From NCBI RefSeq assembly GCF_905196875.1, contig NZ_CAJJWO010000026.1, forward strand, positions 4,266-68,265: a DNA stretch of 64,000 nt. Direction: 5' to 3'. The stretch comes from an uncultured Parabacteroides sp. GTDB lineage: Bacteria > Bacteroidota > Bacteroidia > Bacteroidales > Tannerellaceae. Below, in pieces: positions 8,850-16,461 of the stretch. Made by a program: the position numbers and the translations under genes. The notes under the pieces are model-generated. The model saw only the letters and a program-made list of their open reading frames with translations. It made no database searches and was not told where the DNA came from. Every line of letters starts with the position of its first letter. Within the stretch, counting starts at the first letter, position 1.

Positions 8850-10274
8850 TTATCTGATTTGAAAACGATACACCAGGCTGACTTTCAGCCCGACCATAAA
8901 ACCCGTCGACGAAAAACGGCTTTCCAGATAATTCTTGTCGTCTATTTTATCGTAGCGATATTTCTTCCCGTCGAAAACCGAACGGTACCCTGTCCGCACA
9001 CTCGCCTCGGCACAAAAACCTTTTCCTAAAGGAATCAGGCAGCCGATCGAAGCCCCTAACGTCCAGAAACGGCCGGTCCTGCCATAGAGCACATCTTCAT
9101 CGGGATCGATATCGCTACCTCGTACATCGAAATCGCCGTATTCACCGAACAAGCCGGTATTCAACCAGGTAAATTTTCCGGGAGTGAGAGGCCACACACG
9201 GGGTTCGACCGAGAATTCGGATATAGACCAGCGGTCGCGTGTCTTATCTTTATAGGAAAAATCGGAATACATGCCCGACACGGCAACCGACCAACGGTCG
9301 GAAAAATAGCATTCCACCTCCAGGTTAGGCATAAAGGAGCCGGTTTGAAGCTTCACGTCTCCTGTACCCAACTGAACGGAAGGAGAGACTGTAAACCAGG
9401 GTAATAAATTGGTCTTGACGGACATATACACAGGCGATCCCGGAATTGAAGGAGACGGATGCCGGCTGGTAACCGCTACGGGTTCATCCGCTTTTGCCGG
9501 TATATCCTCCGTTACTTTATTCACCGGAACTTCTTTCCTGACAACTCGCGTTTTTTCATGTGTCGTTACAACTGTTGAAGACAGAGGATTCTGCACTGAC
9601 TCATCCACTACCGAAGCCAAGCGGTAATCTTCCAGCTCAGAAGGATCGAACAACGGATCGTCGATACGGTATACCACACGATCGTAACCGCCTACCTCTC
9701 CCCGTCCGAATAGGTCTGCGTAGGGTATGGCTCCATATTTCTCCAATGCATCCCGGATGGCTTTCGGATAACGGCTTTCACTATACCGGATCGCGGTATT
9801 AGCAAACCAGGGAAGCGGTGATTCCACCAGATAAACGTGTACCCTGTCCCGATAACTTCCACTGCGATCGATATAGAATGCTACACAATCACCGGGAATA
9901 TCCAACCGGGTTTTCAGATAGGCACGGATACGGTTTGCACGAAGAGACGCTTCATTGACAACGGCAAAATCTTCCGAGTCGTAGGCGCTCACATGCGATA
10001 TGATCAGCACATGACAACTTCCCGTTAACATTTGCTTTCTTAAAAGTGGAAACAATCGTCCCATCCGTTCCAACTGGTAAGCATTGTCACCGAAATCAGC
10101 CAGGAACATATCATTATTTTCCTTAAAGGAAAATAAAAAAGATTCTGCTTTCGTATAGGAGGTAGTTTGAGCTTTTACTTCCGGGAAAAAAAGCACAGAA
10201 AGCAGGAACAAGCTAAGTGTGGCTCTCATTACTTCTAGTATCCTTTTATGTGTTTGCTGTTTCATCCTATACAT
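8850..10274 (-). CDS. DUF3575 outer-membrane protein, first gene of the fimbrial operon (474 aa)
   Basis: A signal peptide (hydrophobic core around residues 16-35, ending VKAQ) is followed by an OmpA-like region at about residues 50-150, in which CHVLIISHVSAYDS and SLRANRIRAYLKTRL resemble the peptidoglycan-binding fold. After a Pro-rich linker comes a DUF3575 beta-barrel from about residue 285 to the end (VKTNLLPWFTVSPSVQLG up to a terminal YRFQIR). The last residue is not the usual aromatic. It probably anchors or exports the fimbriae at the outer membrane. The start could be Met1 or Met4 (10265). No promoter word is seen between 10274 and the invertible segment, so transcription must come from that segment. 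Confidence 0.83.
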   Translation of the reverse strand: MYRMKQQTHKRILEVMRATLSLFLLSVLFFPEVKAQTTSYTKAESFLFSFKENNDMFLADFGDNAYQLERMGRLFPLLRKQMLTGSCHVLIISHVSAYDSEDFAVVNEASLRANRIRAYLKTRLDIPGDCVAFYIDRSGSYRDRVHVYLVESPLPWFANTAIRYSESRYPKAIRDALEKYGAIPYADLFGRGEVGGYDRVVYRIDDPLFDPSELEDYRLASVVDESVQNPLSSTVVTTHEKTRVVRKEVPVNKVTEDIPAKADEPVAVTSRHPSPSIPGSPVYMSVKTNLLPWFTVSPSVQLGTGDVKLQTGSFMPNLEVECYFSDRWSVAVSGMYSDFSYKDKTRDRWSISEFSVEPRVWPLTPGKFTWLNTGLFGEYGDFDVRGSDIDPDEDVLYGRTGRFWTLGASIGCLIPLGKGFCAEASVRTGYRSVFDGKKYRYDKIDDKNYLESRFSSTGFMVGLKVSLVYRFQIR

Positions 10275-10317
10275 CCCCCTATTAGCTTTTGATATTCAAT
10301 TTTTCTTGATTTTTCTT

Positions 10318-10341
10318 CCCTTATTTATATAATAAGGGAAA
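10318..10341 (+). repeat. Left inverted repeat of the phase switch (IRL)
   Basis: The first 21 bp are a dyad: arm CCCTTAT, 7-bp centre TTATATA, arm ATAAGGG, followed inward by AAA. The 7-7-7 layout is that expected of a tyrosine-recombinase core site with strand exchange across the asymmetric centre. It is identical in reverse complement to 10708-10731; identity stops at the next base on both sides. Confidence 0.88.
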
Positions 10342-10606
10342 TCAGTAAAAAAACTTTTTTTAGGAGAAAGATTTCGCCCCCAGAAATGGCATATAATGCA
10401 GGATTGAGATTTTTTTGAAGTTCTTTTAGGGAAAAAATGGACAGAGATAATAACAGTTTTTTTCTAATAGACATTAAAGAGATAGCATTCCCAGCCCCCT
10501 TCATGCCTAGACTATCTAAAATTCAAGTTATAGGGTGATAAAAGAAGAAAATGTGTGAATATATACTAAATAGATGTGCTTTTTTTAATAAAACACTTTC
10601 AAAGCC

Positions 10607-10637
10607 TTGTTTATTCGTAGGAATCTATCTATGTTTG
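10607..10637 (+). promoter_or_regulatory. Strong rightward promoter inside the invertible segment
   Basis: TTG at 10607-10609, then 20 bp, then TATGTTTG at 10630-10637 match the Bacteroides -33/-7 consensus, and transcription should start near 10644. As sequenced it transcribes toward the 3' end of the recombinase gene in antisense; after inversion it would drive the fimbrial operon. A second TATGTTTG at 10684-10691 has no -33 partner. Confidence 0.75.
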
Positions 10638-10647
10638 CACAGTACTT

Positions 10648-10696
10648 TATCTCAAATAATAAATCTAAGAGACTATAAAAGCCTATGTTTGAGATA
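10648..10696. repeat. 9-bp inverted repeat just downstream of the switch promoter
   Basis: TATCTCAAA (10648-10656) and TTTGAGATA (10688-10696) are perfect reverse complements 31 bp apart, between the predicted start of transcription and the right repeat. It moves with the promoter on inversion, so it would lie in the mRNA leader in both states. It may be a leader hairpin or an accessory protein-binding pair. Confidence 0.5.
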
Positions 10697-10707
10697 GAAA
10701 CAACATT

Positions 10708-10731
10708 TTTCCCTTATTATATAAATAAGGG
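10708..10731 (-). repeat. Right inverted repeat of the phase switch (IRR)
   Basis: Reverse complement of the left repeat over 24 bp (arms CCCTTAT and ATAAGGG around TATATAA, with TTT on the inner side). It ends 6 bp before the stop codon of the recombinase gene, so the recombinase is outside the switch and is not itself inverted. Confidence 0.88.
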
Positions 10732-10737
10732 TGTATC

Positions 10738-11652
10738 CTACGCTCTCATCATAGCTTCTACTTCCCCTGTTACAACATGTGTTGCTTCTGCCATTTTATC
10801 AGGTTCAAAAGCTTTCAGATAGATACGGGTCGTTGCTTCCGAGGTATGTCCCAGCGCCTGGCTGATGATACCGATCGGTACTCCCTGATGATGAGCTTCC
10901 GAAGCCCATCCATGACGAAAGACGTAAGTAGTCAGTATATCCACCAGTTCAAGGTCGATACATATCTGCTTCAAATACTGATTTTCCTTTGCCAGACAAT
11001 ATTTATACTGTTCGTGCGTGGCATTCTCCGGCAATACGGGAAAAAGATAACAGGCATCGGGGCTATTATAACGGTCTATCAACAATTGCATCCCGTGATT
11101 GATCTCCATCTGAATCAGGATACCTGTTTTCCGCCTGCGATAAGCCAGAATTTTACCACCATCCTTCAAATTCGCTTTTGTCAGATGCACGATATCTACA
11201 AAAGGAATACCACAAGCCAGAAACGAAAACAGGGCTATATCGACAGCCAGCTGTTTCCGGGGTTCCTCTTTCAATTCGAGCAAAGCCAGTTTTTTGATTA
11301 CTTCAACCGATACGGCACGTTTCATTGTTTCCTCACGTTTCAAATGAATGCCGGTAAAAGGCGATTCGGAAGGACGGCCTTTCCATCCCATACAGGCACG
11401 GTTATACATGGCACGCAGGTTACTGATATAGCTGTTCACGCTATTCACTTTGAGTCCCTTTTCCTTCAGCCATTTCAGAAAGGCATGTACCATCTGTGGT
11501 GTCACATCCTTCAACCCCGGCTCGAGGCCTCCATTAAAATGTATGAAATGGTTCCGGACAGTCCGATACAAGTCTGCCGTACTTTCATCGCCTGCAGCGC
11601 GTTTCTCCTGTTCCTGCAGCCTCATCTGTTTGCAAAAATCCTTATGTTTCAT
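10738..11652 (-). CDS. Tyrosine recombinase, likely dedicated invertase of the fimbrial switch (304 aa)
   Basis: An N-terminal SAM-like core-binding domain (about residues 1-100) precedes a catalytic domain. Visible catalytic residues are Lys175 (RRRKTG), Arg246 in TTYVFRHGWAS, His269 in ALGHTS and the nucleophile Tyr278 in TTRIYLKAF. Tyr243 replaces the His of H-x-x-R, as is common in Bacteroidales members. The first catalytic Arg, expected just before the Gly of R-G-x-x-F-V-D, is Cys147 (FLACGIPFVD; codon TGT, one base from CGT). Some Bacteroides recombinases such as IntDOT also lack this Arg and are active, so loss of function is not certain. The gene ends 7 bp from IRR, the basis for naming it the cognate invertase. 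Confidence 0.88.
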   Translation of the reverse strand: MKHKDFCKQMRLQEQEKRAAGDESTADLYRTVRNHFIHFNGGLEPGLKDVTPQMVHAFLKWLKEKGLKVNSVNSYISNLRAMYNRACMGWKGRPSESPFTGIHLKREETMKRAVSVEVIKKLALLELKEEPRKQLAVDIALFSFLACGIPFVDIVHLTKANLKDGGKILAYRRRKTGILIQMEINHGMQLLIDRYNSPDACYLFPVLPENATHEQYKYCLAKENQYLKQICIDLELVDILTTYVFRHGWASEAHHQGVPIGIISQALGHTSEATTRIYLKAFEPDKMAEATHVVTGEVEAMMRA

Positions 11653-11677
11653 AACTTTTCCCTATTTTTAAGAAGGG

Positions 11678-11706
11678 CAAAGATACAACAATTACTCCCC
11701 GACAAA
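11678..11706 (-). promoter_or_regulatory. Promoter of the recombinase gene
   Basis: On the minus strand a -7 box TATCTTTG lies at 11685-11678, with TTTG at 11706-11703 as a possible -33 element 17 bp away. The start codon follows 25 bp downstream. The 22-bp-period array begins 9 bp upstream of the -33 element. Confidence 0.6.
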
Positions 11707-11714
11707 AGTTAACC

Positions 11715-11780
11715 GCGCAGCCAGTTCTCACTCCCTGCGCAGCCATCTTTCACTATCCGCGCAGGGAGTAAAAACTGGCT
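11715..11780. repeat. 22-bp-period mini-array D (between recombinase and tspO)
   Basis: GCGCAG occurs three times at exactly 22-bp steps (11715, 11737, 11759), each followed by a 16-bp unit: CCAGTTCTCACTCCCT, CCATCTTTCACTATCC, GGAGTAAAAACTGGCT. The outer parts 11719-11740 and 11759-11780 form an inverted repeat with 20 of 22 pairs. It lies between divergent promoters, so it is not a terminator for either gene. Confidence 0.7.
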
Positions 11781-11840
11781 ACTATCACAAACATAAACCT
11801 TAAGGTTTCGCGCTTTGTTATATAAGAAAAGCAAACGATC

Positions 11841-12305
11841 ATGAGAAAAGTATTATCCATCATTATCCCTATTCTGGTTTGTTTCCTTGTAGGATTTACT
11901 GCCAGCTACTTTCAGGCTGACGCAATAAAGAACTGGTATCCAACTCTCATCAAGCCGGCACTCACCCCTCCGAATATCGTCTTTCCAATAGCCTGGAGTA
12001 TTCTTTACTTATGTATGGGTATCTCGATCGGACTGATCATTAATTCAGCAATAGAACAAAAGCGATTCTTTGTGAAAGCATTCATCATGCAGTTATTCTT
12101 CAACTTCACCTGGAGCATCGGTTTCTTTTATTTCCAGAATCCGCTTATCGGATTCATCAATATCCTGCTGCTCGATATATTCGTTATCAACTACACCCTA
12201 AAGAGCTACTTTGTCAGCAAGGCTAGTTCTATTTTATTCATCCCCTATGTAGCGTGGCTGCTGTTCGCAACTTATCTGAATGGGTATATATTGATGTATA
12301 ATTAA
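11841..12305 (+). CDS. tspO: TspO/MBR family tryptophan-rich sensory protein (154 aa)
   Basis: Five hydrophobic segments and the family signature WYPTLIKPALTPPNIVFPIAWSILY (about residues 33-57), plus the later FNFTWSIGFFYF helix, identify a TspO/MBR membrane protein. Members bind porphyrins and can promote their photo-oxidative breakdown; bacterial roles are linked to tetrapyrrole and stress regulation. It reads away from the recombinase and converges on the ATPase/nuclease gene with no intergenic base: its stop ends at 12305 and the next stop codon starts at 12306. Confidence 0.9.
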   Translation: MRKVLSIIIPILVCFLVGFTASYFQADAIKNWYPTLIKPALTPPNIVFPIAWSILYLCMGISIGLIINSAIEQKRFFVKAFIMQLFFNFTWSIGFFYFQNPLIGFINILLLDIFVINYTLKSYFVSKASSILFIPYVAWLLFATYLNGYILMYN

Positions 12306-13877
12306 CTACTGCAGCGTGATAACCTTCCATTCCTCTATATTACGTGTTGCAGGGTCGAATGAAGCACCTACTTTTATCAGTTGGCGTCCATCGGAAGTAT
12401 ATGGAATAAGATAGCCTTTATCATCGATCTGTCGGAGGGCTTCATCGACAGAACCTTTTAATTTGAATTCGAATACATAGATACGCTTATCTGTTTTTAC
12501 TACGGCATCTGCGCGTCCGCGGGCGCTGCGTACCTCTGCGTCCACAAATTGTCCGAGCAGTTTGAAAACAAGGTAAAAGATCACCTGATAATGCCGTTCG
12601 GTCCTATCGTTCAGTTCATAGGATATATCGCCAAAAAAAGCACGCAAACGAGTCATAAATGCATCTACATCGCCGTCACGCAGTTCTTTTGTAAACTTGC
12701 CAATATAAAAAGGAGCATCCGTACCTGACAACGGAGTGTAAAATGGAGCAATAAAATTCAGCCAGCCATATTTCACTTCTGTGTTAGGGTAACCCAACAC
12801 ATAATAGTTTAATTCAGGATCATAACCTTTGATCGTCAGATACCCACTCTGGTAAATCACCGGTACGGGATTTTTGAAGTCCATGCGGTAATCGGTCAGG
12901 GCGGCGGCAGGCACCTCGATGCCATCCAGCTTGCGCAAGTCATAATCTGTTTTCTTCAGCATTTCCACTAAAGAGGTAGGAGTACCGGTAGCAAACCAGT
13001 AGTTTTGGAACAGCATGCTACTGAATACATTCAGTATACTGAACGGATTATAGATTCCCTCTTTAAAAACGGGCGTGAAATAATATCCATCGTATTGCAG
13101 GGTGAGTTTATCCATTGTCTCTGCATAAGTCAACCCGTTTGTTTCAGCGAGTACAGCCAGTTCCGGTTGAAAATTCTGCTCGATTTCCTTTCCGGTCAAG
13201 CCACAGATAGTGGCGTAGAAAGGACTCATACTGATATCCATCAACTGGTTCAGATTACTGAACACACCCAGTTGCGAGAATTTGGTTACACCGGTAATGA
13301 ATACGAACCGCAGGTAGCGGTCGGCATCCTTCAATACAGTATAGAAGCCGGTCAGCATTTCGCGGTAAAGGTGGTGCAGGCTATCGTCGGTCAGGCTTCG
13401 AAGCAAGGGTTTATCGTATTCGTCGATAAGAACGACCACCTTCTGTCCGGCCTTTTCGTTAGCCTGCCGAATGATTTGCATGAAGCGTCCGGCATATCCT
13501 AACTCCTTATTGGTTTCGCCGTACAGTTTCTCCCACTCAATAAAATGTCCTTCGAATACTTGTTCCAGGCTCCGTTTATCTTCATAAAACTGTGCATTGA
13601 GACTCAGATGTAATACGGGATGAACTGTCCATTGCTGTTCCAGCTTTTCCATAGCGAGTCCTTTAAATACCTCTTTCCTTCCAAGGAAATAAGCTTCAAG
13701 GGTAGAGAGAAGGAGACTTTTACCGAAACGACGGGGACGGCTCAGAAAAATCTGCGATCCGGTTGTGGCCAACCTGTAAACCAAAGCTGTTTTATCCACA
13801 TATATAAAACCGTCTTCACGCAGTTTTGTAAAATCCTGTACCCCGACAGGCAGCTTTCTGATCGGCATCGTTTCCAT
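12306..13877 (-). CDS. AAA-ATPase / PD-(D/E)XK nuclease fusion (DUF1703 type, 523 aa)
   Basis: The N-terminal half is the 'AAA-ATPase-like' domain: LPVGVQDFTKLREDGFIYVDKT at the start, Walker A RPRRFGKSLLLSTLE (about residues 45-59) and Walker B VVVLIDEYDKPLL near 145-157. The C-terminal domain has the nuclease core AVVKTDKRIYVFEFKLKG, where Asp and E-F-K form the D...ExK motif. Such proteins are multicopy in Bacteroides and Parabacteroides; their job is unproven, and proposals include mobile-element or defence-related DNA processing. A -7 box CAAAGGTA (13903-13910, minus strand TACCTTTG) lies upstream. Confidence 0.88.
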   Translation of the reverse strand: METMPIRKLPVGVQDFTKLREDGFIYVDKTALVYRLATTGSQIFLSRPRRFGKSLLLSTLEAYFLGRKEVFKGLAMEKLEQQWTVHPVLHLSLNAQFYEDKRSLEQVFEGHFIEWEKLYGETNKELGYAGRFMQIIRQANEKAGQKVVVLIDEYDKPLLRSLTDDSLHHLYREMLTGFYTVLKDADRYLRFVFITGVTKFSQLGVFSNLNQLMDISMSPFYATICGLTGKEIEQNFQPELAVLAETNGLTYAETMDKLTLQYDGYYFTPVFKEGIYNPFSILNVFSSMLFQNYWFATGTPTSLVEMLKKTDYDLRKLDGIEVPAAALTDYRMDFKNPVPVIYQSGYLTIKGYDPELNYYVLGYPNTEVKYGWLNFIAPFYTPLSGTDAPFYIGKFTKELRDGDVDAFMTRLRAFFGDISYELNDRTERHYQVIFYLVFKLLGQFVDAEVRSARGRADAVVKTDKRIYVFEFKLKGSVDEALRQIDDKGYLIPYTSDGRQLIKVGASFDPATRNIEEWKVITLQ

Positions 13878-13915
13878 ACTCTATTGTTTTTAATGACAAA
13901 CACAAAGGTAAACAA

Positions 13916-15235
13916 TCAATCCAAATTATACAACTTCAACTTATTATAAAGCGTTTTACGGTCGATGCCTAAGAGTTGGGCGGCACGGGTTTTATTGTTG
14001 TTGGACTCCTGAAGAGCTCGTTTGATCAGTTCGCATTCGTGGGTTTCGTCTTTCAGGAGGATACGGGTGTCCCTCTCCTGAGCTTCCGTCAACTCTTCGG
14101 GAAGTTCGCGGCGGGTGATATACCGGCCGGTAGCCAAAAGGGTAGCATACTTGATGACGTTTTTCATCTGACGCAGGTTACCCGGCCATGAATACGACTG
14201 GAAGAGACGGATCGTCTCAGCGTCGAAACCGATAATGTCTTTCTGAAGTTCCGCATTCGCCTGATCGAGGAAATTATTGGCGAAAAGCAACAAGTCTTCT
14301 TTCCGCTCTTTCAGATCCGGGATACGGACGGTAAACTCATTGATACGATGATAGAGGTCTTCCCTGAAATCTCCTTTTTCAATAGCAGTTCGAAGATTCT
14401 CGTTCGTGGCCGAAATCAGCCTGACATTAATAGCGGTCTCTTCATTACTGCCGATCGGTTTGACCTTACGCTCCTGCAAAGCACGAAGCAACTGCACCTG
14501 CACCTCATAAGTCAGGTTACCGATCTCATCCAGGAAGATCGTTCCTCCATGGGCTGCTACAAAGGCTCCCGTCTTATTGTCTATCGCACCGGTAAACGAT
14601 CCCTTCACATGGCCGAAAAATTCGGATGCCGCCAAGTCTTTAGGGATCGCCCCGCAATCGACAGCGATAAACGGAGCTTTACTACGGTTACTTAATTCGT
14701 GGATACGGCGGGCTATATATTCTTTACCTGTTCCGCTCGCCCCGGTAATCAGTACAGACATATCCGTCGGAGCTACCAGACGGACATGATCGAACAACTG
14801 ACGGGCAGCAGGACTCTGTCCTTCAATATAAGTGTTGCCTTCCGATGATTTTTTAGCAACCGGATGTTCCACCGCAGGCGCTTTTACCACCTCACGGATC
14901 TTACCCAGCAACTCTTCCGGATTCAGCGGCTTGGCTATATAATCGGATGCCCCCAATTTGATGGCCTGCACAGCAGTCTGTATCTCCGCATAGCTCGTCA
15001 TCATGATCAGAGGTAAAGAGTTGTATTTTTCCTTTACCCATTTCAACAAGTCGATCCCATCACCGTCCGGCAAACGCAGATCTGACAAGATCAGGTCGTA
15101 GCTGACACTCTCAATCTGGCGCTTTGCGTCCGAAACCGAGCTTAATGCCTTAACCTCAAAGCCTTTCTTCCCTAACCAGGTTGTGAGCATCAAAGAGAAA
15201 GTTATATCATCTTCAACTATAAGAACTGATGGCAT
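13916..15235 (-). CDS. Sigma-54-dependent response regulator, NtrC/AtoC class (439 aa)
   Basis: Receiver domain at 1-120 with phosphoacceptor Asp52 (LILSDLRLP) and Lys102. A sigma-54 AAA+ domain follows: Walker A GASGTGKE at 165-172, the sigma-54 contact loop as GSFTGA at 212-217, and Walker B TIFLDEIG. A Fis-type HTH ends the protein (TRAAQLLGIDRKTLYNKLKLYNL). It should activate RpoN-dependent promoters when phosphorylated. The nearest kinase is the hybrid sensor encoded from 19302, two genes upstream on the same strand. A TATCTTTG promoter word lies at 15268-15261, 26 bp before the start codon. Confidence 0.92.
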   Translation of the reverse strand: MPSVLIVEDDITFSLMLTTWLGKKGFEVKALSSVSDAKRQIESVSYDLILSDLRLPDGDGIDLLKWVKEKYNSLPLIMMTSYAEIQTAVQAIKLGASDYIAKPLNPEELLGKIREVVKAPAVEHPVAKKSSEGNTYIEGQSPAARQLFDHVRLVAPTDMSVLITGASGTGKEYIARRIHELSNRSKAPFIAVDCGAIPKDLAASEFFGHVKGSFTGAIDNKTGAFVAAHGGTIFLDEIGNLTYEVQVQLLRALQERKVKPIGSNEETAINVRLISATNENLRTAIEKGDFREDLYHRINEFTVRIPDLKERKEDLLLFANNFLDQANAELQKDIIGFDAETIRLFQSYSWPGNLRQMKNVIKYATLLATGRYITRRELPEELTEAQERDTRILLKDETHECELIKRALQESNNNKTRAAQLLGIDRKTLYNKLKLYNLD

Positions 15236-15285
15236 ACTTAAATTATATTTAAACCTTAGGCAAAGATATATATTTTAAGGATAAA

Positions 15286-16461
15286 TCAGGAACAAATCCA
15301 GGTTGCTTTACGCCAGGCCCCTTCGAACGGCCCCTGTTTATGATTCTTTAACCACCAATGACAGAATCCCAGTTGAAGGACAAACAGCCCGATGCCGACT
15401 CCGAAACTGGCTGCTACTCCCAACACATTATACAGTGACAGACCATAGCCGAAATAGATAAATGTCCCTATAATAGACTGGCTTAAATAGTTTGTCAGAC
15501 TCATCTTCCCATAAGGTACCAGAACAGATAATACTTTGTGACCGGATACCTGTTGCCACAAGAAGACAAAGAGTGCAACCAATACACACATGAATGAGAA
15601 ATTACGGAAAGAGGAGACGATCGTGTTCATTGGAGACAACATACTTTTATTCGCTAACAGCTCCGGTAAAGCTTCCGCCAGATAATAAAGAGGAATAAAA
15701 CAAACAAAGCCGATCAGTAACGTTCGAAGCCAAAATTTACGGTTCTCCGATAAATGGACAAACAGCTGGCGACGTCCGATCAACATACCTATAAGGAAGA
15801 GGGAAGCGGTCTGGAAGAAACGGCCATGACTCCATCCCCACAACAGGCTGAAAAGCTGTCCGTCCCACAGATTTGACTTTATCATTGCCCAGAAATCAGG
15901 CTGACTCAGGAACGGATACATATTTTTATGATGTACCAACCATTGACCCGGCGTAGCCACATACTCCGGATTATTCATCGCATAGAAAAATTTAGCCCAC
16001 TCCACAGGTTGAAGCATCAATATAATAGCCGTTATCAATACAGCCTTGTCGCTCCACCGGCAGACCGGTATAAGAACAACCCCTACTATAGCATACAAAA
16101 CGAGGATATCTCCGGGGAAGAACGCACCGTTGAAACAGCCGATCAGGAAAAGCAGGAACAACCGCCACAGGAAACGCAAACGGAAGTCTTTTCCTTTTTT
16201 AGCCTGGTTGTTATATTGAATGAAAAAGCTAAAACCGAATAAGAGGGAAAAAATCGCATATGCTTTTCCGCTGAAAAGGAAGAACAGGGTATCCCAGACA
16301 TTCGTGTTAAGCGACTTCATGAACTCGGAAGTAGCTTCCGGGAATTCGTAGAAATTAAAATGTTCGATATTATGTAAAAACATAATTGCCATAACGGCAA
16401 AACCTCTTAAGGCGTCGACAACTTCAATGCGTGCCGACTTGAGTGGCATTTCGTGCTCCAT
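15286..16461 (-). CDS. DUF418 family membrane protein (391 aa)
   Basis: It opens with RIEVVDALRGFAVMAIMFLHNIEHF, the signature of DUF418/YeiB-like proteins, followed by about ten hydrophobic helices and a C-terminal DUF418 block (LSVLVPYGKMSLTNYLSQSIIGTFIYFGYG). These are related to acyltransferase-3 proteins, but the function is unknown. The minus-strand promoter word TACATTTG (16502-16495) lies 34 bp upstream. Its position between a hybrid sensor kinase and a sigma-54 regulator suggests an envelope-sensing cluster, which is inference. Confidence 0.85.
   Translation of the reverse strand: MEHEMPLKSARIEVVDALRGFAVMAIMFLHNIEHFNFYEFPEATSEFMKSLNTNVWDTLFFLFSGKAYAIFSLLFGFSFFIQYNNQAKKGKDFRLRFLWRLFLLFLIGCFNGAFFPGDILVLYAIVGVVLIPVCRWSDKAVLITAIILMLQPVEWAKFFYAMNNPEYVATPGQWLVHHKNMYPFLSQPDFWAMIKSNLWDGQLFSLLWGWSHGRFFQTASLFLIGMLIGRRQLFVHLSENRKFWLRTLLIGFVCFIPLYYLAEALPELLANKSMLSPMNTIVSSFRNFSFMCVLVALFVFLWQQVSGHKVLSVLVPYGKMSLTNYLSQSIIGTFIYFGYGLSLYNVLGVAASFGVGIGLFVLQLGFCHWWLKNHKQGPFEGAWRKATWICS

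Larger units (their letters stand above)
10318..10731. promoter_or_regulatory. Predicted invertible promoter segment (phase switch) for the fimbrial operon
   Basis: This 414-bp AT-rich segment is bounded by perfect 24-bp inverted repeats and fills the gap between the recombinase gene and the fimbrial operon. It has no open frame of note. It carries one strong Bacteroidetes promoter, which faces right and away from the operon, and I find no good leftward TAnnTTTG word. Inversion would put the -7 box at about 10412-10419, facing the operon, and give a leader of roughly 130 nt. The layout matches known invertible promoters of Bacteroides and Parabacteroides surface loci. The sequenced orientation is therefore OFF. 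Confidence 0.85.

Noticed and set aside
10977..11652. Idea that the recombinase is an integrase of an integrated element with att sites
   Set aside because: No other mobile-element genes, tRNA target or direct att repeats are seen; the paired inverted repeats next to it fit local inversion better.
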